Shown here one piece after another: positions 8,015-14,158 of a DNA stretch of 28,248 nt. The notes beneath the pieces were generated by a model. It was not told the DNA's origin. It did no database searches and worked only from the letters and a program-made list of their open reading frames with translations. How positions within the stretch are numbered: the stretch's first letter is position 1; every line of letters begins with the position of its first letter. The position numbers and the translations under genes were made by a program. Origin of the DNA: DATFYI01 sp035315125 (GTDB lineage: Bacteria; Chloroflexota; Anaerolineae; Anaerolineales; Anaerolineaceae); assembly GCA_035315125.1 (NCBI GenBank), contig DATFYI010000238.1, forward strand, positions 1 to 28,248, given 5' to 3'.

Positions 8015-8057
8015 TATTAAGAATAATAAAAGGATAAAATAGAGCTTGGAGGACGAC

Positions 8058-8636
8058 ATGAGCATCCTGCAGCTTGGTTATACTTATCCATCCGGACAGC
8101 GCCTTGAGATCGTACAGGGCGATATCACCGGTGAGACCGTGGACGCCATCGTCAATGCCGCCAATTCCCATCTGCAACACGGGGCCGGTGTGGCCGGCGC
8201 CATCCTCAGGCGCGGCGGACTTCAGATCCAACAAGAGAGCCTGGAGTGGGTTCGCCAGCACGGCCCGGTTACTCACGCCGAGCCGGCTTACACCACCGGT
8301 GGCAAGCTGCCCTGCCGGTATGTCATCCATGCCGTTGGGCCGATTTGGGGTGAAGGCGACGAGGATTTCAAGTTATCTAGCGCCATTCGCGGCAGCCTGC
8401 AGCTAGCTGAGCGCCTCGGGCTGGCATCGATTGCTTTTCCGGCCATCTCGACCGGTATTTTTGGCTATCCCATTGAGCGAGCCGCCCATGTCTTCCTCGT
8501 GACACTGCAGGATTATTTCTCTGCCAACCCAATTTCCGGTCTGAAGCTGGTGCGCATTACGCTCTACGACCGCCCCAGCCTGACAGTTTTTTTGGGTGAA
8601 GCTGCCAGTATGGGCCTGCCGCCGTCCGAAGCATGA
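8058..8636 (+). CDS. Macrodomain (ADP-ribose-binding) protein
   Basis: Macrodomains bind or hydrolyse ADP-ribose derivatives such as O-acetyl-ADP-ribose or protein-linked ADP-ribose. The 192-aa product has the family signatures in order: VQGDIT near residue 20, VDAIVNAANS near 28-38, the phosphate loop HGAGVAGAIL near 41-50, YVIHAVGPIW, and the second loop FPAISTGIFGYP near 128-139. The start is ATG 8058, with GGAGG at 8048-8052; an in-frame TTG at 8046 overlaps that ribosome site and is rejected. The sequence resembles the stand-alone bacterial YmdB/Af1521-like type. It begins a three-gene run with the RNA methyltransferase and DUF711 genes. The run may be an operon, though the functional link is unclear. 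Confidence 0.92.
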   Translation: MSILQLGYTYPSGQRLEIVQGDITGETVDAIVNAANSHLQHGAGVAGAILRRGGLQIQQESLEWVRQHGPVTHAEPAYTTGGKLPCRYVIHAVGPIWGEGDEDFKLSSAIRGSLQLAERLGLASIAFPAISTGIFGYPIERAAHVFLVTLQDYFSANPISGLKLVRITLYDRPSLTVFLGEAASMGLPPSEA

Positions 8637-8661
8637 CCCGCAGCTTATTTCTCTAATTCCC

Positions 8662-9447
8662 ATGATCACTTCATCGCACAATCCAAAAATTCAACAGGTG
8701 AGAGCATTGCTGTCGCAGCGCTCCGAGCGCGAATCGTCCCGTGCTTTCGTGCTGGAAGGCGTGCGCCTATGCGAAGAAGCACGCGCAACCGGCTGGCAGC
8801 CCAGCCTGCTGCTCTACAGCCAGCAGCTTTCCGAGCGCGGCCGCCGCCTGTTGGAAGCCTTCTCGACCGGCGCCACTGATATTGAAGAAATTCCCGACTA
8901 CCTGATGGATTCCGTCGCCGGAACCGAAACTCCGCAAGGTATTCTGGCGGTTTTTCCACTCCACACTATCCCGGCTCCCGCACATCCGGATTTTGTCCTG
9001 GTACTGGATAACCTGCGCGATCCCGGCAACCTTGGAACGATCCTGCGCAGCGCAGCGGCAGCCGGCGTACAGTCGCTTCTGCTGACCCGCGGCACAGCCG
9101 ACCCCTTTGCTCCCAAGGTGCTGCGAGCGGCCATGGGAGCCCATTTTCGGCTGCCCATCCAGTTTTCCGGCTGGGATGAGATCGAAGCCTTGCGCCGCCG
9201 CTCCGGCTATGCTCCCCTCAAGTTTTTTCTGGCCGAAGCCGAAGGCGGCCGGCCCTGCTGGCAGACCGATTTTCGCCAGCCCCTGGCTTTATTGATTGGC
9301 GGCGAGGCCGAAGGCGCCGGCCAGACCGCTCGAAGTCTTGCCGATGGTTTGGTGACCATCCCGATGCCCGGTCATAGCGAATCCCTCAATGCTGCTATTG
9401 CCGCCAGCATTTTATTATTTGAAGTTGTGCGCCAGAGGAGCATATGA
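8662..9447 (+). CDS. TrmH/SpoU-family RNA 2'-O-methyltransferase
   Basis: These SPOUT-fold enzymes transfer a methyl group from SAM to a ribose 2'-OH in rRNA or tRNA. The 262-aa protein has an N-terminal substrate-binding region (ITSSHNPKIQQVRALLSQR, AFVLEGVRLCEEA), then motif 1 DNLRDPGNLGTILRSA (116-131), motif 2 LIGGEAEG, and motif 3 PMPGHSESLNAAIAASILL at the C-terminus, which forms the knotted cofactor site. The ATG at 8662 starts exactly at the conserved N-terminus; an in-frame ATG at 8596 lies inside the macrodomain gene and is unlikely. No clear Shine-Dalgarno precedes it, and the gap from the upstream stop is 25 nt. Its stop overlaps the next start (ATGA), implying translational coupling. 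The target nucleotide cannot be assigned. Confidence 0.9.
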   Translation: MITSSHNPKIQQVRALLSQRSERESSRAFVLEGVRLCEEARATGWQPSLLLYSQQLSERGRRLLEAFSTGATDIEEIPDYLMDSVAGTETPQGILAVFPLHTIPAPAHPDFVLVLDNLRDPGNLGTILRSAAAAGVQSLLLTRGTADPFAPKVLRAAMGAHFRLPIQFSGWDEIEALRRRSGYAPLKFFLAEAEGGRPCWQTDFRQPLALLIGGEAEGAGQTARSLADGLVTIPMPGHSESLNAAIAASILLFEVVRQRSI

Positions 9448-10661
9448 AGATCCGTTCAGTTACAATTTTTTATAATCCCGCCACTCCGGGTTCTGAAAAA
9501 ACACTGGACCGGCTCGTAGAAATGTCCCGTTCAGCTGTCCAGGAATTGAGCCAGGCCGGTTATGAAGTGCAGTCCACCCGCCTGGCGACCCCGCCGTTTC
9601 CACAATTCTTTAGCTCATTCGGTGTAGATGAGACCGTTCAACAGGCCCAGGCTCTCGAAGCCAGCGCCTCTGCGCACGGTTTTACTTATCTTTCGCTTGG
9701 TCCGGCTCTGCCCCAATTTCCCCGCAGCTACGAATTGATCCCGGCCATTTTGGCCGCTACCCACACTGTCTTCCTGTCTGGCATCATTTCCGATGCGACC
9801 CAGGGCATCTTCTTACCGGCCGTGCAGGACTGCGGGCGTGTGATTGCCCGGCTCGCCCCACTCGATCCAAACGGCTTTGCCAACCTGAATTTCGCCGCTC
9901 TGGCCAATGTTCCTGCCAATGCGCCTTTCTTTCCGGCGGCTTACCACAAAGGCGACCGGCCGGCTTTCGCCCTGGCCATCGAATCGGCCGATCAGGCCGT
10001 GGCGGATTTTAGCGCGGCCCACACCCTGGCAGAAGCGCGCCAATCCCTGCTGGACCACCTAGAACAGGCCGCCGCACGGATCGAAAAAGTCGCTCTCGAG
10101 TTACAGCAGCGTTTTGACATTCCGTTCCTCGGTCTGGACTTTTCGCTGGCGCCCTATCCGGATGATTGCTGCTCGCTAGGCGGCGCTATGGAGAGTCTGG
10201 GCCTGCGGCAGCTCGGGTTATCCGGCTCGCTGGCTGCCGCCGCTTTCGTGGCGGATACCCTGGATCGCGGCCGCTGGAAACGGGCCGGTTTTAATGGGTT
10301 GATGCTGCCTGTGCTGGAAGATTCGATCCTGGCGCGCCGCAGCCAGAGCAGCCTGACCCTCAAAGACCTGCTGCTCTATTCAGCCGTGTGCGGCACCGGC
10401 CTGGACACAGTGCCCCTGCCGGGCGACGCCACTCCGGAACAGCTTTCAGCCGTCCTTTTAGACCTGGCAGCCCTGTCCGTCCGTTTGGACAAACCCCTGA
10501 CCGCCCGCTTGATGCCGGTTCCAGGCAAAATGGCCGGCGATCCAACCAGCTTCGATTTCAGCTTCTTTGCCAATGGAACCATTCTGGCTCTACCGGCTGA
10601 ACCGCTGCAAGGCCTGCTGGCCGGCAGTGAAACATTCAATTTGAAACCGAGACATCCATAA
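9444..10661 (+). CDS. DUF711 (UPF0210/PFL-related) family protein
   Basis: The 405-aa product starts at an ATG that overlaps the previous stop in ATGA. Features typical of DUF711 are the N-terminal KIRSVTIFYNP, the central FLGLDFSLAPYP and GGAMESLGL, and the C-terminal blocks YSAVCGTGLDTVPLPGD and KPLTARLMPVPGKMAGDPT. The family is related in fold to glycyl-radical (pyruvate formate-lyase-like) barrels, but I see no glycyl-radical motif and no function is established. It is soluble with no signal peptide. It meets the next gene tail to tail with only 2 nt between stop codons and no hairpin terminator. Confidence 0.87.
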   Translation: MKIRSVTIFYNPATPGSEKTLDRLVEMSRSAVQELSQAGYEVQSTRLATPPFPQFFSSFGVDETVQQAQALEASASAHGFTYLSLGPALPQFPRSYELIPAILAATHTVFLSGIISDATQGIFLPAVQDCGRVIARLAPLDPNGFANLNFAALANVPANAPFFPAAYHKGDRPAFALAIESADQAVADFSAAHTLAEARQSLLDHLEQAAARIEKVALELQQRFDIPFLGLDFSLAPYPDDCCSLGGAMESLGLRQLGLSGSLAAAAFVADTLDRGRWKRAGFNGLMLPVLEDSILARRSQSSLTLKDLLLYSAVCGTGLDTVPLPGDATPEQLSAVLLDLAALSVRLDKPLTARLMPVPGKMAGDPTSFDFSFFANGTILALPAEPLQGLLAGSETFNLKPRHP

Positions 10662-10663
10662 AC

Positions 10664-11479
10664 TCAGCGCACCGCTTTGAAATTAATCAATATCAGGTTT
10701 TTCGTGCAATCGCCGTAAGTGTCGAAACGGATCTTTGGTGAGAGCGGTAAATACGATTGGTCGACCAGCCGCACCCATAAGGTTGCTTGAGAGGGGATGG
10801 GCGTGTCGGCCAGCTTGAACTCGTAACCGGATTGGCCGTATGACGGCGCCAGGCCGGTCAGACTGGTCTGGTTGATCAGGCTTTGGCCCAAGGTACCGCT
10901 CAATTGCACCAACACACCGGGCAAAGGTTTGTTAGAAATATCCACCACACGTCCAGCCACACCCATCCATTGACAGCCACGGTTTTCTACGAACGAGTCG
11001 ATGGAGAAGGGTTCAGGAGGACCTTGAGTTGTAAAAGCATAGTCAGTGTTGATGTCATCCGTCGGCGCCAGGGTATACAGTGGGTTGGCCGTGTTGGTCG
11101 CCTTCGGCCCCGGCAAGGTATTGGTAGGCGTAAATGGGATGGGAGTATCGCTGGGCGTCACCGGTATGGTGGCCGTAGGTGTATCCGTGGGTGGTTTCCA
11201 GCCGAAGGGTGTGGCCGTAGCGGTTGGGGGCGGCGGCAGCGGCGTGTTCGTGGCGCTGGGCAGTACGATCACGGCCGGTAAGGCCGCCGGTGGGTATGGA
11301 TTGATGCGCGAGGAGGGGAAAAAATAGATTAAAACAAAAAAACATGCGGCTGCGATCATAGCCAATATCACCAGCACCGTTAAGAAATTCCAGAACGCAT
11401 CCCCCAGGCGTCCGGCATTGGGATTATTTTTCTTTTCCACTGGTTCTTCTTCACTAAAATTGGTTTCTGCTACGTCCAT
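10664..11479 (-). CDS. Membrane-anchored protein with Thr/Pro linker and carboxypeptidase-regulatory-like beta domain
   Basis: The frame opens at 11515, but the ATG at 11479 is preceded by GGAGGG (complement of 11486-11491) and is the better start, giving 271 aa. A cytoplasmic acidic/basic N-terminus is followed by one transmembrane helix (FLTVLVILAMIAAACFFVLI). Next comes a Thr/Pro-rich linker of about 90 residues (TDTPTATIPVTPSDTP). The C-terminal domain includes VAGRVVDISNKPLPGVLVQL, the pattern of carboxypeptidase-regulatory-like Ig-fold domains. The protein is probably displayed outside the membrane by a long stalk. It lies 86 nt downstream of the PpiC gene on the same strand, possibly in one transcript. 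Function is unknown. Confidence 0.8.
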   Translation of the reverse strand: MDVAETNFSEEEPVEKKNNPNAGRLGDAFWNFLTVLVILAMIAAACFFVLIYFFPSSRINPYPPAALPAVIVLPSATNTPLPPPPTATATPFGWKPPTDTPTATIPVTPSDTPIPFTPTNTLPGPKATNTANPLYTLAPTDDINTDYAFTTQGPPEPFSIDSFVENRGCQWMGVAGRVVDISNKPLPGVLVQLSGTLGQSLINQTSLTGLAPSYGQSGYEFKLADTPIPSQATLWVRLVDQSYLPLSPKIRFDTYGDCTKNLILINFKAVR

Positions 11480-11517
11480 CCTGAACCCTCCGGGGTCATG
11501 TTTCCATAATTTCAAGA

Positions 11518-11547
11518 GACAGCCTTACCAGCTTCTGACGGGCTGTC
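11518..11547 (-). other. Hairpin between the PpiC and linker-protein genes
   Basis: GACAGCC (11518-11524) pairs perfectly with GGCTGTC (11541-11547), loop 16 nt. On the minus strand it is followed by TCTTGAAATT, too weak a T-run for a confident terminator. It may be a partial attenuator or an mRNA processing/stability element. Confidence 0.45.
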
Positions 11548-11565
11548 TGGCGATTGGATCCTGTT

Positions 11566-12480
11566 TCAGGGTGTTAAGATCTTGATCGTGCTCTTCGCCA
11601 CCTGAGCCTGTAGCCACTGCTCGAGCGCTTTATGTTGTAACGCCAGGCGCTGATCAGGCGATAAAGGATGTTGGGGATCGACGGCGATAACCTGGATGAT
11701 GTGATATCCCAAATCGGTCTTGATTACATCGCTGACCTGACCGGCCTTCAGGCTAAATGCAGCCGTCTCGATGGCCGTCTCGGTTAAATAGCCCTGCGGA
11801 AACCAGCCCAGATCTCCGCCGGTATTCGGGTCGTAGTTAAAAGCCAGTGTTGCAAAATCCGCGCCAGACTTGACCTGACTTTCGATCTTGCTGGCTTCGT
11901 CGGCTGTAAACACCAGGATCTGGCGGGCATGCACCTGGGCGGCGGTTTGCGGCACGCCGGCGATAATCTGGTCCCGTTCCCAGGCTGCCGCCATGGAGAG
12001 CTTTTCCAGCCGGCGGAAACTGTCATCGCTGTAACCGTTCTGCTTCTCCCAGTCCGCCAGTTTGGCGGCATCGCCCAGTTGTGATACCAGCCCATCGATG
12101 TGCTTTTGCAGGCCGGTGTCATCCAACTGGTATCCGGCCTGGTAGGCTGCCTGGGCCAGCAATTGCTCGTCCACCAGATTGTCTATGACCGTTTTGGCAG
12201 CCGTGGCTGCATCCACCGTCTTGCCGGCCGCGCTTTGAGCCGCCTGGTAACGCTGCAACTCGCCCTGGTAATCGTCGAGCTGGATGCCCACGCCATTGAC
12301 CAGGACGGCCATCGGGGCCGGCGTGGCAGTCGGCGGCAGTGGTGTGGCCGTGCTCGGCACCGCTGTTAATGTGGCAGTAGGACCGCTCGATTTCAACATG
12401 TTACAACCCGTCATCCCCCACACCAGCGCCATACCAATCAAATAAAGAGTGAAATACTTGCTAAATTTACATAAACTCAT
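11566..12480 (-). CDS. PpiC-type peptidyl-prolyl isomerase lipoprotein (PrsA/SurA-like foldase)
   Basis: The product is a 304-aa extracytoplasmic chaperone. Residues 1-26 are a lipoprotein signal ending in the lipobox MTGC. A short Thr/Pro linker follows (SGPTATLTAVPSTATPLPPT). Then comes a SurA-N-like helical region (VLVNGVGIQLDDYQGELQRY) and a parvulin domain around residues 185-270 (VHARQILVFTADEA, GGDLGWFPQG, TDLGYHIIQV). The family catalyses prolyl cis/trans isomerisation and assists folding of exported proteins. No Shine-Dalgarno precedes the start. A TATAAT on the minus strand ends only 7 nt before the ATG, so the mRNA may be leaderless. Confidence 0.9.
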   Translation of the reverse strand: MSLCKFSKYFTLYLIGMALVWGMTGCNMLKSSGPTATLTAVPSTATPLPPTATPAPMAVLVNGVGIQLDDYQGELQRYQAAQSAAGKTVDAATAAKTVIDNLVDEQLLAQAAYQAGYQLDDTGLQKHIDGLVSQLGDAAKLADWEKQNGYSDDSFRRLEKLSMAAAWERDQIIAGVPQTAAQVHARQILVFTADEASKIESQVKSGADFATLAFNYDPNTGGDLGWFPQGYLTETAIETAAFSLKAGQVSDVIKTDLGYHIIQVIAVDPQHPLSPDQRLALQHKALEQWLQAQVAKSTIKILTP

Positions 12481-12487
12481 TGAATTG

Positions 12488-12493
12488 ATTATA
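12488..12493 (-). promoter_or_regulatory. Probable -10 box of the PpiC gene
   Basis: The minus strand reads TATAAT 7 nt before the ATG. No good -35 hexamer is seen at 16-18 nt. The implied start of transcription is at or next to the start codon. Confidence 0.45.
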
Positions 12494-12670
12494 CACGCAT
12501 ATTATTTTTCGTATGCTTACAAAGACGTAGAGTCTCACGGCTTTCACAATCTTGAAAACCCTGCCTTCCTGGCCATCATGCGGTGCGATCCCGGGGGAGA
12601 GGGTTCATATCCAATAAGCCGGTCGCACATTCGTGGGCCACGCAAAATGATCTTTTAGATCAATAAGGAT

Positions 12671-12748
12671 GGTGCGTTGAAGGGCAACCTTAGGATGGCT
12701 CGATCCTCTTCCACCCACCGGCATCTCGGACGAGCCCTTCAACACACC
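12671..12748. repeat. Inverted repeat, 15-bp arms
   Basis: GGTGCGTTGAAGGGC (12671-12685) is matched by GCCCTTCAACACACC (12734-12748), one mismatch, enclosing 48 bp. Inside it a smaller palindrome AGGAT/ATCCT is present. This is the form of a REP/MITE-like element. Confidence 0.7.
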
Positions 12749-12997
12749 CTACGCGTTACTACTGGCGGCAGAGTTGGCGGAGAAAGGAAGCGTGTGGATT
12801 ATGATCGAAGCAGCGGGGAATTGTATTTGAATTAAAAATAATTCGGTTCAATTCAGTGGTTGGAAATGGAAGCAGGATGTATGCGTTTGGTAAGGTGCGG
12901 ACCGGCAGGAGTATGTTATAATCAGTATAGAATATATGTTCTGGGATGTCAAGAAAATTATAGGAGGTTTCGCAGGGCATTCACAAGAAAGGAAATT

Positions 12998-13095
12998 TGT
13001 CATTGCGATGCGGATGCTTTCCCCGCAGAAGCAATCAAATGACCGGATTGAGGATCGCCACGACGCTGGAAAGAACCCAGCGTCTCGCGATGACA
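12998..13095. repeat. 98-bp MITE/REP-like palindromic element
   Basis: The ends TGTCATTGCGA (12998-13008) and TCGCGATGACA (13085-13095) are inverted with one mismatch. Inside are AGAAGCAATC and a perfect stem GACGCTGG/CCAGCGTC (13062-13069, 13077-13084). The ends resemble the dispersed bacterial repeat type with GAGATTGCTTCG and CTCGCAATGACA. A half copy of that type lies at 14100-14133. Confidence 0.72.
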
Positions 13096-13462
13096 CATTC
13101 TTAGTTTCTTGTCAAGCACTCTTGTGAAAACCGTAAGGGTGTTGAGGTAATTAATAGCCGTTTGTCCGTTGGTATGAGTATCAAAATGGAAGAAGAGGTT
13201 GGGTATCTGGCGAGACAGACGAGGATGTTGGGATTGGCGGCAAATCATTGGGAGGTTGGCTCGAATCCTGCAACAATCCTGTTCGTCGATCAAACGATTT
13301 CAAATCAACACTTGACCGCTGCCCGCTGAACTTGCTCTACTCTGGCTGGAGAGGGGGATCTACGAAAACCATGCAAAATCCCACAGGACATCAACGCTCT
13401 TTTGGCGAACTTAACAAATCGGTAAACTGGCTGATATTTAGATTAGAGTTTGATAAAAGTAC

Positions 13463-13491
13463 TTGTAAGGTTAGAAGCTTTGTGCTAGAAT
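13463..13491 (+). promoter_or_regulatory. Promoter of nrdR-nrdJ
   Basis: TTGTAA (13463-13468), a 17-nt spacer and TAGAAT (13486-13491), with an extended TG element (TGC before the -10). Predicted start is near 13498. Confidence 0.65.
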
Positions 13492-13526
13492 CGAACACAC
13501 AGTAAATGTGCTAGTCACACATCACC

Positions 13527-13548
13527 ATACCCCCATATATGGGGGTAT
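13527..13548. promoter_or_regulatory. Perfect 22-bp palindrome in the nrdR leader (candidate operator)
   Basis: The half-site ATACCCCCATA is followed by its exact complement TATGGGGGTAT. It lies about 30 nt after the predicted start site and 62 nt before nrdR. Its core ATATAT with flanking symmetry recalls NrdR boxes, but the C/G blocks differ from the usual ACAC/GTGT arms. It may be the NrdR site of this lineage or another repressor's site. Confidence 0.6.
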
Positions 13549-13610
13549 ACTTTTCCAGACATCTTCGCAGCCTTGTCGTAGCCACAGGAATTAAAGCGGG
13601 AGATAAGAAC

Positions 13611-14057
13611 GTGCGCTGTCCCTACTGCCAATATAACGAGAGCAAAGTATTGGATACGACCCACGACACGCGTGGGGGGGTTCGCCGCCGCCGAGAATGC
13701 GAGAATTGTCACCAGCGCTTCAGCACTTACGAGCGCCCCATCCTGTCCACCCCGCTGATCATCAAGCTGGATGGCACGCGCGAGGAGTTCGAGCGCGAGA
13801 AGCTGGCGCGCGGCATTCGCATCGCCTGCGCCAAGCGGCCGGTTTCGGCGGCCGACATCGAGCGTTTGATCGGTGAGATCGAAGCCTCGCTGCAGCGCAT
13901 GGGCCGTGAAGAAGTCTCGTCGCGGGTGGTCGGCGATATGGTCATCGCCGGTTTGAAGGAAATGGATCAGATTGCCTACATCCGCTATGCCATTGTTTAT
14001 TTACACCTGGACGATCTCCGCCAGATACGCAAGGAGATCGACCGATTATTGGAATAA
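13611..14057 (+). CDS. nrdR: Transcriptional repressor NrdR
   Basis: NrdR represses ribonucleotide reductase genes in response to ATP/dATP. The frame opens at 13539, but the family always starts M-R-C-P-Y-C, which matches the GTG at 13611 with GGGAG (13598-13602) in front. This gives 148 aa. The zinc ribbon is C3-P-Y-C6 with C30-E-N-C33, followed by HQRFSTYERP. The ATP-cone domain starts LIIKLDGTREEFEREKLARGI and ends IAYIRYAIVYLHLDD. Its location 101 nt before nrdJ, behind a shared promoter and a large palindrome, suggests it controls both itself and nrdJ. Confidence 0.96.
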   Translation: MRCPYCQYNESKVLDTTHDTRGGVRRRRECENCHQRFSTYERPILSTPLIIKLDGTREEFEREKLARGIRIACAKRPVSAADIERLIGEIEASLQRMGREEVSSRVVGDMVIAGLKEMDQIAYIRYAIVYLHLDDLRQIRKEIDRLLE

Positions 14058-14099
14058 GAAGCTGGTTGCACTTTGTGGATCATGCAAAAAGATAGACTT

Positions 14100-14133
14100 C
14101 GAGATTGCTTCGCAAAGTACGCTCGCAATGACA
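14100..14133. repeat. Half copy of the GAGATTGCTTCG/CTCGCAATGACA repeat between nrdR and nrdJ
   Basis: The sequence has GAGATTGCTTCG at its left and CGCTCGCAATGACA at its right, with arms ATTGC/GCAAT. It ends 25 nt before the nrdJ start, so it lies in the probable operon transcript. It is closely similar in end sequence to the element at 12998-13095. Confidence 0.7.
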
Positions 14134-14158
14134 TTCATATCAAGTAAGGAGATACGAG

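Larger units (their letters stand above)
12494..13462. other. Long intergenic region with palindromic repeats
   Basis: About 1 kb separates two divergent gene groups. I find no convincing gene: short open frames have no ribosome site or recognisable protein. It contains an inverted repeat at 12671-12748, a repeat element at 12998-13095, and a lone TATAAT at 12917-12922 without a well-placed -35. The rest looks like unconstrained spacer. Confidence 0.6.

Noticed and set aside
10883..11345. Several open frames opposite the Thr/Pro linker gene
   Set aside because: They are shadows of the repetitive ACN/CCN codons on the other strand and have no ribosome sites.
12917..12922. TATAAT as a promoter
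   Set aside because: The nearest -35-like TTGGTA is 24 nt away, too far, and no gene follows directly.
12449..13505. Small ORFs in the gap before nrdR (12449-12658, 12860-13127, 13248-13505)
   Set aside because: No ribosome-binding sites or recognisable protein patterns, and they run across palindromic repeats.
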